NCBI GenBank assembly: GCA_026874595.1
Contig: CM049320.1
Span: forward strand, 23,693,714 to 23,757,713
Direction: 5' to 3'
From: Sipunculus nudus
Lineage: Eukaryota; Annelida; Sipuncula; Golfingiida; Sipunculidae
Length of the DNA stretch: 64,000 bases
The position numbers were made by a program, and so were the translations under genes. Shown here one piece after another: positions 26,481-38,809 of this stretch (positions are counted from its first letter, which is position 1; every line of letters begins with the position of its first letter). A model generated the notes under the pieces. It saw only the letters and a list, made by a program, of their open reading frames with translations. It did no database searches and was not told where the DNA came from.

Positions 26481-26504
26481 CTCAGATTGACAAATATGTT
26501 TTTC

Positions 26505-26597
26505 ATTGCAAGGTCCCTTTGTATCATTATGGCGGCCCATCCAAAAGTAGAATTTGACGAAAGAGGCGACACATTGTCATAGATTTTGCTATTTCAT
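26505..26597 (+). promoter_or_regulatory. Likely PPP1R35 promoter and first noncoding exon with short upstream ORF
   Basis: A YY1-like TATGGCGGCC at 26528 lies in a small CpG-bearing patch. A donor (TTTCAT then GTAAGT) at 26598 can join to the acceptor at 27300 just before the PPP1R35 start. The patch contains a 17-codon reading frame starting at the ATG at 26529 and ending TAG at 26582 (MAAHPKVEFDERGDTLS). It would be an upstream ORF if this exon is used. The assignment is inferred from position and splice signals only. Confidence 0.4.
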
Positions 26598-27334
26598 GTA
26601 AGTATGGTGGTCATAAATTACTAGCTTGATTATTTATGTTCACGAACTACAAGAAATTTATTTTAAATTCCATTGCGAGTCTAAATTTCACCAGTATTAC
26701 CGGCTCGAAAGTCGCAAAGCTTGCGAGCAACTGTGGAGCATTGAGGGCCAGTCCAGACTTGCCTCTACCCTGGAGAATGATACCAGTACTCGGTAGCAGT
26801 AATACCAGTATTATTGTTTATTGGAGGTCTACACTTTCTCAAGAAATCACAGTACAAGATAAAAGATATTATACAAAACATAAAAAAGGTACTGTTAAAG
26901 GAACATTTGAATTTTTTGAAGTGAAGATAATGATAGATCTGTCAATGCATGGATACCAAATTGTTTACATGGGCGATAACAGGTGAAATGTCAGTTTATC
27001 TCTGTTGCCATATGTATATATTGGATCAGACTAATATGGCATAATATGCAGTTATTGACATAAAAGTATTATAGTTAAATTGTTGCCTTCAAGTGGTAAT
27101 TAATTATTTATTTTATCCTGTAAACAGAAATGCTTCCATCAACACAATTGCAGCTGAATAACTTTTCAGACAATAAAAAAAAATCACCTTGCAATTGTAT
27201 TAACAATTTTTTTATACCAAAAAAAGGCATTTCTTTCTATATTATCCCATTCTTTTTCTTTGCTCCTTCATAACAGTATAAGTTATATTTTTGATTGCAG
27301 GGTAAGATTTAAAGTCACCAAAGTCAAGACCAGG

Positions 27335-30300
27335 ATGGCCCATCATTTACTTTGTCACGCAAATGATATAATGCCTAACTCATTCCCACCAGCTCAGCCA
27401 ACACTAAAAGACCATGGCTATGTGTCTCAGTATGAACAAAATCGCTACACGCAAAGAACTTTACCACAAAGTCTCAGGGAAGCCTTCACAGAAAGTGATG
27501 ACGAGGACGCACTTCCGATTTCTGCACCACCGAGACCAACACAAAATATTTTTATTCCACAGTCTACAAGTGCATTGGACTTAACCCCAGATAAAAGGTC
27601 AAAAGGTCACTCAAGTGTGGAAAATGACACAAGGACATACTGTCCGTCCAAATACCAGGCAAAACAAGAGGGGAAAATGACAGATTCTGGAAAGTCAAAA
27701 AGCCTTAAAGTAACATTTGATCCTGTTGTTGATGTGCGACATACATCTCCTAATCCCAGTATTAGGGAGTCCGATGTTAGCATTGTTGAAGTGGAAGCCC
27801 TAGGTGAGAGCTTCACAGATGGAACTGATCATAAAACGTATGGTTATCAAATAAAAGGGGATGGTGATACACCAGGTTCTGATAATAATAAAAATGAGAG
27901 GATGGGGTTTGGGAGAAATGATTTGCAACAAGAAATATTTGATAGTTCAGCAGGCAGCACTGAAAACAAAAGTGACATTACATCAGTGGTGCAAAAACTG
28001 CAAGAAAAACTTAATGTGTCTAATAAGTCTTTATTGGGAACACTTTGTGAACCTGTCCTACCAGTAGTGAATTGTAATATTATCACAGCTGACTCAATGA
28101 GAGATCGAAATACAGAGCAAGAAAGTGAATCTCAGTTTCCGGAGAGTAAAGAATTGAGTGACCTTGCAACTGACATGGATGTACCAGCAGTGTCCAAAGT
28201 CCAACATGTATTAGCTCGGCCAGAGTTTAATTCTATGCTGCGAGTTACAAGGGAAATTGAGAATTTGTCCAACTCTGAGCTTAATATCAAGCAGGCTGTG
28301 GAAGAGAAATTAAAAAGATCTGAGGAGCTGAGGACAAAAATAAATGAAAAGGTTAGTTGGTTTATTACAATAAAATTTTACAAAATGACCATGATATCCT
28401 GGAAAATTATCTTGTTGATGTATAAATATTGGTTATGTCATGATTATATCAGTTAAAGAAATCAAGTTTATACAAGTGTAGATTAAAATACCTTTACAAA
28501 CATGAAATATGATCATTCATTGTTATTACTTTTACAGTTTGCCAAGTCATATATTATATGTAGACAATTGAGACAAACCTAAATAAATGCAAATGCTCAA
28601 GCCCTCAGAATCGTCCAAAGCATTTTACCAGACTTTCTTCATTTTGTTTCTCAAAACAATGGGAAAACATCTTGTCTCTTGTTTCAGTGTAAAATAACCT
28701 AGATGGCCCTCAATATAAAAAAGAGTGAACTGCCAAAAAAATATTTTTCCGAATCGAAAATGTTCTTGTATAAAACCAAATTACAGTTTAATGAATAATT
28801 GCATGAATGATAAAATACTAGAATAATATTCAGTTAAAGAAAATAGCCTGTCCATTTTCAGTAGCAGGTGGTTATCATGAATGACCAATTGCTGTGATAA
28901 GTTATTTGACCACATATCTGTTTCAGGCTAATTCCACACTGAACGTGCGAGGGAGAGAATTCTCTGACCTGATCAGCGTGGACACAGACACTGCAGAAAT
29001 AGCGGAGAGGAGGAAGAAACAAGTGAAGAAACAGAAACCTCCACCCCCAGTTAAATCTACAGTGAGTATCTAGACAGATCTTTCATACCTCTGGATTTAT
29101 GGCTACCCAGGTTTAGTTACCATGGAAGAATTTCACCCCAAGATGTGTTGATTTTTGTGCTTCCTTATTTTGCACATGCAGAAGTTAGCATGAATGCAGT
29201 TAGCCCCCCAACACACAAACAAACACAAAAAACTGTTAGTGTAGATTCATGAGGAATTGGTAAGTTCACTATTATAAACCCCTTTTACACATAAATATAG
29301 GATACGTATACAGGAATTTGAGCTGCACTGTGTTCGCCTTTATGAGTTCTGTAAGAGGGATGTCACATGTACAGTTTATGATCTGTAAAGAAGGGCTGTG
29401 GTATATTTTTTCTCATTTGGCATCATAATTTGACATGTAGAATTTGCATGTGAATTCCCAGCATTTCTGTGGATTTAAAAAAAAAATATTAAATGACAAG
29501 GCATCCTAACATTGAAAACAGGGGTTTAACAATGCATTGAAGAATTCATGCATAGAATCGCAAGCCCTTAATTAAATTGTAATAAATTATTTATTCTAAA
29601 TAGATTCATTTGATTATCATTTTATTTTTGCATGTACCATCCTGAAGTCCTCTGTGAGCTCTCAAACCTGACGGAGCAGTTCACAGTGACAAAGCTCTTT
29701 ACCATGTATGTGCCCTTAATCTACTTTAAACGTTGGCCGGTGGACCACTCCAATTACATTAACATATATGGTGGCGACAAACAGAAAGTATATTTGCTGA
29801 AAGTTACTTACATATGTTTTTATAAATTGCTTTTATTTTGGAAAAGGTCTGAAATTTACTACTTAAGTAATTATTAAATTGAGAATTGAATCAAAGGTAA
29901 GGCCAAAAAAAAAAACCTTTGTTTCCGGTAACATAGCAGAAAAATCTTGGGTCGGTAGGTAGGTAAAAGTTTTTTTTTTCTTTTTTTTTTTTTACATCCC
30001 GTTTCATTACACGAGTTCAATGCTACATGGTCTCTATATGCTATCAATTCACACACAAAACACCTTAAATTTGTAATTACACGGACACACATGTATCTGA
30101 AATAGATATTCCGCCACGTATTAAGACATTCTGTATCAAAGTCTGACAGGTCCTTAAGTGTTGTGGCCTGATCTACATCTTCGCTCACCGCAAATTTATG
30201 CAAAGAAGACAAAGCTGCATTCAGGTAACTTGCCACAGTCCCGAGTGATGTCAGAAAATGTCTGTTTAATTTTACCTTAAAATTTGAAATGGAGACGTGG

Positions 30301-33300
30301 ATGGGGGATAGGAAACAGGAATTTATTTTCCCTTGTCGTATCGTAAAAGCGGTCCTAATTTGGATGATGCTATAATGGAAATATTAATGATGGCTATCAT
30401 ATAGATTGTTGCAAGGTGAGTCAGAAAAAAAGTATAAATACCTTTAAATGCATGTTTATATTGGTTATTATAAGTATTTATGCAATGCAATAAATTGTAT
30501 TTGATGTTTGCAAATTAGTTAAAACATGGCATTTTATTGTAATGATTGTATCACTGGTATTGAGAAAATATTGATGTGTTTACTTCCAAATCATCATAGG
30601 ACTTAACAATTTTAAAAGTGTCCAAAGGTTGTCTTTTGATTGTAAAAATTCAGTGTGTACCTGGAGGTTCCAGTGAAAATATGTGATCTGATCTGCTAAT
30701 CGCTGTTTGTAGGTATTTATTTTGATCAGAAAAACAAAACTCCCTAAATTCATGGAATCCCCTAAAAAGAGTTCCTTGGATTTATATTTGATTTATTACA
30801 ATTATCATACTATTCTTAATCATTTTCTGAGCATAAAGTTTGTACTATCTGGAATTTTCAAGGAAAGATCAGAAAATCTAATAAATTTCGCACAGATTGC
30901 CTGTGGTCATGATCGTCACTTAATCTAATTGACACATCATTCATGTCACCAGGTCACTTCCTTTTGCCCGGGGCGCATTTAAAAATATTGCCGATTAACT
31001 GAATTGACTAGAAATATCCGAAGTTACCATGTGGATTTTCGCGGGAAACTGAAGTGGATTTGCGATCACTGATTTGCCAGAAGTCACTTGGCGCTCTGTT
31101 ACCGTCAACTCATAACTGTCGAGAGGTCAGGAGTTCGTGCAATGCAGCTTGGGTGTGGAAAAAATGTGGTTGTTCCTTTTATCGTGCACTGCGTACAACT
31201 GCTCAATTTAATATTCAAGATAATAAAGGGATTGTACGCACAGGACGGAACAGCCTCCCGGAGCGCTACCGTGTCTTGTACTCTTTGTGACAATGCATAC
31301 AACCGCGTAGTTTCCACTGGCAATGTGGCTTCTTGGACGAGGGAATTCATCAAATAATACAAATATTACTGTTGAAATGGAATATTTTGTTATATTTATA
31401 TATAGTAATAGGTGAAACAAGCCCATTTTATATCTCTGAATAACTTTGTTTAGACCAGTTGACGTGAAAATCAGTTCCGCCGACCGTGTCCGTTTTAAAC
31501 TTCTGTTAGCAATATCAAAGTTGAAAGAAAAGAAACTGCAGGGGAATTTGACTTGAGAAAGAGGCGACTTGTAAGGTGGAAAGATGAAATTCAGACATTT
31601 TTGCTGCAAAAAGTTTCATACATATACATTTAGTCCAGGATATTTTGGCGCGAAAGGAAAATCATACGCTCAAAACGTATTTTGCTTAACCTTTGCCGAA
31701 TGAAATGCCCCCCCCCCCCCCCTCGTAATTGGTCGGTGCAAGTTTTGTCAGAAAACTCTGACAGTAGTATTGGTATACGTCAACGTAAGGTCTACCTCGT
31801 TTAATACCAGACGGTCGGACTTGAGAGCCTGGACTTCACATATATATAAGCCTGGACCTCCAGCGATACATGTCAAGCGGAGATACACGGAGGTCGGCTA
31901 ATGAGGAAATTTGACCAGTTACGTCAGAGACATTGTTAGGTCATTTATTAGAATAGACTCTTCATATTATATAATAAGGCAACCTGACATAAGCTGCCAT
32001 AAATTACAACAATTACATGTCAAGAAAAAGAGAAGCTTCTAGAAGCTTGCGTATTTAACAGTGGTGAACTTTTGAAATACCAAATGTGTCAATAAACTTT
32101 ATCCTGTGCGGCGACTCTTAGCAAACGTCAGCCTGACAGGGAATACCGAGAGCGCTTTTTCTTAAGAATAATTATAGCGGAAATCTGCACTGAAAAGGTC
32201 TGGCGGGAAAATTGGGACACTTTTTTATTCTACGAAGGCATGTATTTATTGCTTATTTTGGCATACAAATCACTCTAAAAACTTTTGAGTCGGCTGGAAA
32301 AATTAGGGTCGGTCGGGTGACCGGTAACAAAAGTTTTTTTTTTTTTTGCCTAAAGAATCAATAACTGAGTCCATTCTAAGGGCTCTCACAATTCATAGGC
32401 CTAATTGAAACCTGGTAGTACGGGATTAAAAAATCTCAAAAGCCACAAAATATCAACATCAGATTTTGTGAGACCTTTCTTCAGTGGCAACAGATTGGTA
32501 CAATTAAATTCTAAAATATAGAAAATATGGTATTAAGTATTTAACAGGACTCATAAAATGAGTCATAATATATTTCATGAGTTCAGCTCTGTCCAGTTCA
32601 GCAATCAGGCTTGTTTTGAGGATGTACTCTCACAGATGACAAGCAACAAACTTAAATTAAAAACGGACAAGACTGAAATTATGCCTGTCGGATCTAAGTC
32701 CCTACTAAGAATGATTGACAGTGAGTCTATTAGCATTTGGGGCTGCACTGTACCTTTTCAAGATTCAGTGAAGTCTCTAGGTGTTACGATTGATCGTGAT
32801 CTTTCAATGCATGATTATATAAGTAGTATATGTTGTGCCACCTTTCTCGAGCTCCGCCATATAGCTTCCATCCGGCGTTTCCACCCTACAGTCCCAGCTA
32901 ATGCGTGCTGTAGGCTCATTTGCGCTGCAATAATATTACCAGCAGAGCAAGTCTCGCGGCTACAGATGGTCCAGAGTAATGGTGCCCATCTCATTCTTAA
33001 GAAGCGTAAGACTGACCATGTCACACCCCTGCTGAAACAGCTCCATTGGCTTCCCGTCAAGTACCGCATTCAGTACAAAATTGCTGTTTTTGTTCACAGC
33101 CATTTTGATTACTCATTCCCATCATATTTGTCTGAAAAAATAATAACCATTGGCCTTTGCGTATGCTGCGCTTAGCTGGCGGAAATCTTCTTAAAGTACG
33201 AAAGTGTAATATGAAAGTCGGTGAAAATTTCATAGCCCCAAAAGGTTGGAATTAACTTCCAATTACAAATCTCCAACTCTTGTATCATTTAAAACTAATT

Positions 33301-34289
33301 TAAAAATGTATCTCTTTCGGAAAGCTTTTGGTAATTAATATGCATCATTTTTTTTCTTGGGTCAGGCACAGGGAGTATACTTCCATAAAATTGTATGTGG
33401 CTATGTGTGTGTGTGAATTGCACTGTGAGTCTGACCATTCGAGAATTGGCGCTATATAAATACTATATATTATTATTATTATTATTATCATTTGCAGTAT
33501 CACACACTGCAATACTGTGCCCATGTTCTTAAATTCAGGACAGTGTAAGCTGTCTGAAAGACCACCTGTCTAATAAGACAGGTGGTATTTTTGTCCCTGC
33601 TTCCTCGGAATGGGGGACAATGATTGGGGTTTGTCTATCCGTCTGCCCGTCAAGTTTTAGTTTCAGTGTGATAACTTTCTTAAATATTATCCGTTTTTAT
33701 TCAGATTTGGGTCAGTAATTGCTCCAGTCCATACCTTGGTTAGGATTGGTTTTGGATTGTCTGTCTGAAAATTTTTATCACCAACTCCAAAACATTTCCC
33801 TTTTGTTCACAATTCACAACAAAAATTATGACATGTGGAGACATCTTCAGGGGTCATTGAAAACTACAACACAGGCACCTTGACATGTAGCGACATCTTC
33901 AGGGGAAAATGAAAACTAAAACATATTTGGAAGACAAGCATAAAGATCACAGGAGGCTAAAATAACAAGAGGCAGTAGTTGGGGACATCAATTCCACAAA
34001 TTTGCTTGTTTATTAATGGTTCATTTTATATATTACAGTGTGCCACAAATCTAATGTTCTTTATTGTTCAGAGAGAGATAACCAAAATTCTTATCATTAT
34101 TCCTTTATTATCTTTTAGACGGTTAGACCACCTCCTGATCTGTTAGACTTCTGCACTCCTGACCTACAGAGGGAGACACTGAGCCTGGAAGTTGACGGAT
34201 TACCCAACATGCAGTTCAGTCCAACAGTGGCTCCTCGGGAGCAGGCGTTTGCTGTCTATCGACACATTCGTGCTAATAAACAGTGGTGA
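27335..34289 (+). CDS. PPP1R35: PPP1R35-like protein phosphatase 1 regulatory subunit, three coding exons
   Basis: In vertebrates PPP1R35 is a PP1-binding centrosomal protein needed for centriole elongation and centriole-to-centrosome conversion. Coding exons are 27335-28351, 28927-29061 and 34119-34289, all phase 0 (AAAAG/GTTAGT, TTTCAG/GCT, ACA/GTGAGT, TTTTAG/ACG), giving about 440 residues. The start chosen is the ATG at 27335 after the acceptor at 27300; an ATG at 27260 lies within the intron. Residues 125-128 are KVTF, an RVxF-type PP1 docking motif in a basic stretch. The last 120 residues match the family C-terminal domain: KQAVEEKLKRSEELRTKINE, STLNVRGREFSDLISVDTD, RPPPDLLDFCTPDLQRETLS and LEVDGLPNMQFSP, ending AVYRHIRANKQW. 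The region between is Ser/Asp-rich and looks disordered, and the protein is longer than the human one (about 250 residues). Intron 2 (5.06 kb) holds a TAA-flanked element, a LINE piece and a hairpin repeat. Confidence 0.93.
29901..32350. mobile_element. TIR element with TAA target duplication (PIF/Harbinger-like ends), about 2.45 kb
   Basis: The left end is GGCCAAAAAAAAAAACCTTT preceded by TAA (29898-29900). The right end, inverted, is GGCAAAAAAAAAAAAAACTT followed by TAA (32351-32353). Both continue with a xTTGTTxCCGGT word and a nearby GGTCGG motif. TAA flanks with GGCC-type ends fit PIF/Harbinger. No intact transposase was found. A minus-strand open stretch at 30060-30236 reads like protein (SSLHKFAVSEDVDQATTLKD) but was not recognised. 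It lies in PPP1R35 intron 2. A related short element occurs at 51749-52087. Confidence 0.5.
31705..31722. repeat. Poly-C tract
   Basis: About 17 consecutive C bases. Exact length in an assembly is uncertain. Confidence 0.9.
32558..33489 (+). mobile_element. Non-LTR retrotransposon 3' end (CR1/L2-like), degenerate
   Basis: The plus-strand frame 32558-33175 encodes the C-terminal part of a LINE reverse transcriptase: WMSS-like MTSNKLKLKTDKTEIMPVGS, then VKSLGVTIDRDLSMHDYISS and LKQLHWLPVKYRIQYKIAVF. It then falls apart with a stop and frameshifts; a downstream GNLLKVRKCN-like remnant continues in other frames. The 3' end shows GGCGCTATATAAAT followed by an (ATT)n tail at 33468-33489, typical of CR1/L2-type elements. 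The polymerase catalytic core is missing, so the insertion is 5'-truncated and dead. It lies in PPP1R35 intron 2, on the gene's strand. Confidence 0.85.
33561..33960 (+). repeat. Hairpin-ended repeat, family C
   Basis: A perfect hairpin at 33561-33586 has arms ACCACCTGTCT and AGACAGGTGGT with a 4-nt AATA loop. About 50 bp further comes GTCTATCCGTCTGCCCGTC, the same kind of GTCCGTC simple sequence that follows the hairpin in family B. A 60-bp pair of similar stretches (TGACATGTGGAGACATCTTC and TGACATGTAGCGACATCTTC) at about 33829 and 33880 is a small tandem core. The outer right boundary is uncertain. Confidence 0.45.
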
Positions 34290-34414
34290 TGATGTTGATA
34301 ATGTAAATAATATGATTACAGTCTTGAATTATTTTCATCCTTATGTGCTAGCCTGTCACTAGGTATAATGTTGTTATTTTATTAAAAAAAACATATGCAG
34401 GATATTTATAATAA

Positions 34415-34420
34415 AATAAA
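34415..34420 (+). terminator. PPP1R35 polyadenylation signal
   Basis: AATAAA 126 bp past the PPP1R35 stop codon, in an AT-rich 3' UTR, followed by T/G-rich sequence. It is the first canonical signal downstream of the stop. Confidence 0.7.
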
Positions 34421-34439
34421 GTATCAAACTGTTTTGATT

Positions 34440-35840
34440 TGTTTATTTAATAACAAAAAATTGCAACTAACTCACCTTTCTAAGTTTTGTTAAATCCAAA
34501 TAACTTGAAAGAGAATTTCCAGATGGCTGATGAATTGGCTGAAGAAATTACCAGTATATATTAATGCTGGTGTGCTGTTGGTATTATTTTAGGGCCACTT
34601 TAAAATTTACAGGGCCTATTTTTCATCATTAATTTCCTTATAAATTACTTTCTCCACAGGGTATACTTGAATGGATTATATTATTTATTACTATATTTTA
34701 GGCTTGATTTTCTACTTTTTTTAACATAGAGTGGCAGCACTGATATCCACTCACGGTCTCAATTATCACTTTCCAAGATGATTAAAGAAATGAAATACTA
34801 CTTAACTGCAGAGAGATTATAGAGAGACTTATGGTAATTACAACTCAAAATTGCTGTTAAATGAATGACAAGTATATTTGTCATAGGCACTAGGAGAACC
34901 AAAATAAATGACAAATTTTCTTATCATAGGAACTAAATGTGTTAACTTCCCAACCTCTTTTGGGTTACAGATTGAAATGTTACGTTTTAGTGGCTATTTT
35001 GTTCACTGTCTTGAATTTTCAATAGCTAAGCGACATAAAACGATACAGAGACCTTCCAAGGAGCAAATTTCCTCAATCACTGGATGGAATTAAGAAATTT
35101 GTCGAATGAAAATGTGAATTTTATATTGCATTTTTTTTCTGCACTAGTCTACCAAAACTTAGGGTCAGCATTTGTGAAAGTAATATCACGAAGCAACAAA
35201 GGTCTACTTTTGTGTAGAATGATCATGGGAATCCTGGTGAACAGATAACATATAATGAAATACGGCATACAAAAAAACTGATATGGTCAGTATTTGTCAC
35301 GAATATAATAGTTTGAGTAATTTGTACAACTTATTCATTCATACTTCAAGATATATTGAAGGTCAATTTTATATTATAGGTGCTTTTCACTGTTATTAGT
35401 TGAACATACAGACCCCAGATGGCAGCACGGCCTGGTCACCTACCTGCAACTGGTCTTCATGTGCAAAACAATGTCGGCCAAAAACAAAACAAAGAAAACC
35501 TCTGTGTCACAAAATATTTTAATGAATCATGTATTTTGTAAACCCTGTTTACATGGCAGTTTAGTATTATTTGATAAAATCTAGTATGAAGGTTACATTA
35601 TAAGACAGTAAGCCGTAAAAAATGCAAAATCTCAGAACAGCCATGCACATTAATTCTACTCACTTTCTACTATAAACAACAGGAAAATGGCCTGAAGGGT
35701 CGCCACCTCTGATACGTACAAAACACTTATCCCAGTTTATACAGACGTAGCCAGACAGCATTTTGTGACAGATTTAGGTGTTTGTGCAGTCTTAAACTAT
35801 GCTGGAACAATGCGTTAATTTTTTTTCAGTAGGGCAACCC
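34440..35840. other. Intergenic sequence, nothing recognised
   Basis: AT-rich sequence downstream of PPP1R35. No exon, RNA gene or bounded element was seen. Confidence 0.5.
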
Positions 35841-35845
35841 TTTTT

Positions 35846-37290
35846 AGCTCAGCTGACTATAAGTCATCTGAGCTATAGTCGTGGTCCATTGTCCGTCGTC
35901 CGTCCGTCTGTCCGTCCGTCCGTCCGTAGATGTGGCACGTTTTGAAACCGTAAGACCTAGGAATCCAAAATTCCACATAATGTTAGATGTCCCCAAGATC
36001 TCCTACCAAGCCGAAAACTGGGTCTTTGCGACTTCGTTCCTTTTAGAAATTAAGGAAAAACCTCAATTTTTTATTAAAAACCTATTTTTACACTTCAGGA
36101 CTGCCTTATATCAAAACCACTCATCTGTTTTTCCTCATATTTACCATAATTATTCCTCTATATAGTTCCCATGTACATGCCAGAAATTATGTCTGTATTA
36201 TGTAAATTTAAAAAGTTATGGGCCCAAACATAATGCATTGTGTAAAAAATCAGGAAAGATATTTGATCACTTAACACAAAATATGTTAAAGCTATAAACT
36301 TTTTTCCCAGTAATATAACTTTAATTAATCAAAATTAAATTGTATACCCAAAATTAGATCAAAATCTTTTAAATATTTTAAAATATTAACAAAAATAAAA
36401 AATTGGTACCTTAAATTTTGACCATGGCACGTTTTTTTCCTGTAAGTACTGTGGATTTAATTTTCACAGCATGTTTTTTTAGCATTTTGTCTGTAAACAC
36501 CAAAAATTTGAAACCTGTTGATCATAAACTGTAGATTTTATTCAAGTTTTCAAGCACCATGTAACATATTGTTTACATCAAGCTAGTGTCATGCAGTTTG
36601 CAAGTGCTCAGCTCCCCAGCTTCAGCTCTCAGTTCCTAAAATTTGGCATGCAATTACATGTCTCAAAAATCCCCTACCATGCCAAGAATTTGGTCACTAG
36701 GACTTAATACCTTTGAGATATTAATGAAAAACTTCATTTTTCCATTAAAAACCCATTGTTACACTTCAAGACTGCCTAATATCAAAACCACTGATCTGAC
36801 TTTAATCATATATAATATACATATTTTTCTATACATTCTCTATGCTCATGCCAGAAATGATGTCAGTATTGCGTAATTGTTTTAAGTTATGGGCCCAAAC
36901 ATAATGCACTTTGTAAAAAATCAAGAAATCTATTTACTCCCTTAACAAGAGGATTGCTGAAGCTAGAGATTTTTTGTCAGGGATGTAACATTATTTAATC
37001 AAGATTCAATTGAATACCCAAAATAAGTTCTGAATTTTTTCAAATTTTATAAGTTATTAGTATAAATATAAAATTAGTACCTTAAATTTTGCCCAACTTT
37101 GACCATGGCATGTTTGTTTCCTGTGAGCACTGTTGATATAATTTTCATATCATGCACACATAAAGATTTCAGCTTTTTAGTTTAAAAAGCTGAAAGAAAT
37201 TGGCCAAAAATTGTAGCTTTTATTAATGTTTTTATGAGACCATGTCAGACCTTGGCTCTCTGTAGCACCTCTTGAGTCACCTGTGTGTTG
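35846..37290 (+). mobile_element. Hairpin-ended repeat, family B copy 2 (two internal units)
   Basis: It begins with a hairpin at 35846-35874, arms AGCTCAG and CTGAGCT plus inner TGAC and GTCA with a C/T mismatch. A CCGTCCGTCTGTCCGTCC run follows. Two internal units of about 655 bp are recognisable by GGGCCCAAACATAATGCA at 36222 and 36891, and by a block with TACCTTAAATTTTG and GACCATGGCA at 36408 and 37077. No protein-coding capacity was seen. Copies in the opposite orientation are at 13040-14662 and 38810-40514. Confidence 0.65.
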
Positions 37291-37299
37291 ACCTTGTTG

Positions 37300-38390
37300 A
37301 ACTTTCAGCAAATTGTGCATGCTTGAGGCGAGGCATAAACTGTGGCTCCAGGCAGCTTATTTAGTACAGTCATTTTGTAACATGACCTCACACAAATTGC
37401 AACAAAAGCTATCTCATTTGTTTTGTATCCCAGAAGGTATCCTTTTGAACATATAAAAAGTCCTAAGATATTCTCCTGGGGGAAAGTAGTATAATTTGGG
37501 AATATCAACAATTGGCCGCCAGAAGGCCTAGAATCAATCAAATTTAATTAATCAAAAGGGTATAAATATGTAATACAACATTTTCAGGTTTATTTTTGGG
37601 TCGCAGAATCCAGTTCTGGTCTTTATTTGTTAATTTAAAAATTCCCAAGACTCATATGTGGGGGTCGATGTGGAAACGGTCTGAAGCATGGGGTGCGGTA
37701 GGGGTGGGGGTTGTAGCACGACTCAGTTTGCATTTATATTGAGCAGGTAACCCTAATTTGGTAATGTGCAGCGCTCAACTAACCTGTTGCAATAAATTGT
37801 AGTAATTAGATTTTCAACAAACATGAAGAGGGCTTGACTGATATGCTGGGTTAAAACGGAATTGTTCTCCCCAGGTAGGGGTTGTTAGAAAGTATACTAA
37901 AACAGTCACGATTGGTCTTTTTTTATGTCAAATGACGAGTCGCCTGCTTTTGAAACGCTCCAACAGGTTATTAGCATGTAGCACCAACCATTAATGCAAG
38001 GCCACCTGTTTCTTAACGGTAATACATAACTAATATACAGTACAAGTAAAACATTTTTCACAAGGACATGAATCTGCACAGGTCACAAAGTACAAAGGCA
38101 AACCTGAGTACAGTTACTTTCATCCACTGAAGTCATTTTTTATTGTGGGATACACATGATATATGCTTGATAACAGAGTGCATGGATCTTTGAATATTAT
38201 TAATAATTAATTTTGAATTGTCAATTCCAAATTTCTAGTTTCATTTTGCTTTGCTTTTCAGTTACAATTTAAAAAAAAAAATCGGTTTGCAGTAGAATGA
38301 CGTTTTTGAGAAGAAATGAATTTGGTGGCTTTGTTTTTTTTTCCAAGAAAACCAGCTGAAAGTCCGGGAATATTCTAACAAAACGTTTGC
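37300..38390. other. Intergenic sequence, nothing recognised
   Basis: Unique-looking AT-rich sequence with a G-rich patch near 37685-37715. No coding or RNA feature is supported. Confidence 0.45.
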
Positions 38391-38394
38391 TGAT

Positions 38395-38630
38395 CGGGGT
38401 ATTTTCAACATTTGGACAATCTCTTTGGATTGAACTTTCTAATGATGTTAAATGAAGCGAAAATATTGATGACTTTAAAAGAAAATTGAAAACGTACCTT
38501 TTTTCGACTTAGATTTTTATTAAATTTTTACTCTTGTGTCATAATATAATTAAGTACTTTTGTAAAGCGCCACTGAATAAAAATATTTATAAAAGTAGGC
38601 GCTATATTAAATAAATAAAGTTTAGATTTA
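38395..38630 (+). mobile_element. LINE 3' end fragment (CR1/L2-like)
   Basis: In broken frames it reads like the common LINE C-terminus: WIELSNDVK-like, then DDFKRKLKTYLFST. A GTAAAGCGCCACTGAATAAA stretch and GGCGCTATATTAAATAAATA at the very end follow. The GGCGCTATAT...AAAT end matches the 3' end of the LINE at 33489. Short, 5'-truncated and inactive. Confidence 0.65.
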
Positions 38631-38809
38631 AAAGTCAGAGATTTTTTATCCGAGTTGACTGCTGGAAACCCTGTGCGTAACTGACAACAGACACTTTGTG
38701 ATAAGAATGGACAAGATGACGTCTGATTTAACATGTGCTCATTACATATCTACATGATTTTATTGATATGGTGATTTAAAAAAATCTAAAATATAAACTA
38801 ATTAAGATA

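Noticed and set aside
26636-26986. A 116-codon plus-strand frame in the first PPP1R35 intron
   Set aside because: No recognisable domain and no acceptor that places it between the probable leader exon and the start exon. Composition is not clearly coding. Left as intron.
29632-29877. An 81-codon plus-strand frame
   Set aside because: In PPP1R35 intron 2. The flanking exons already join in phase 0 and no domain is recognisable.
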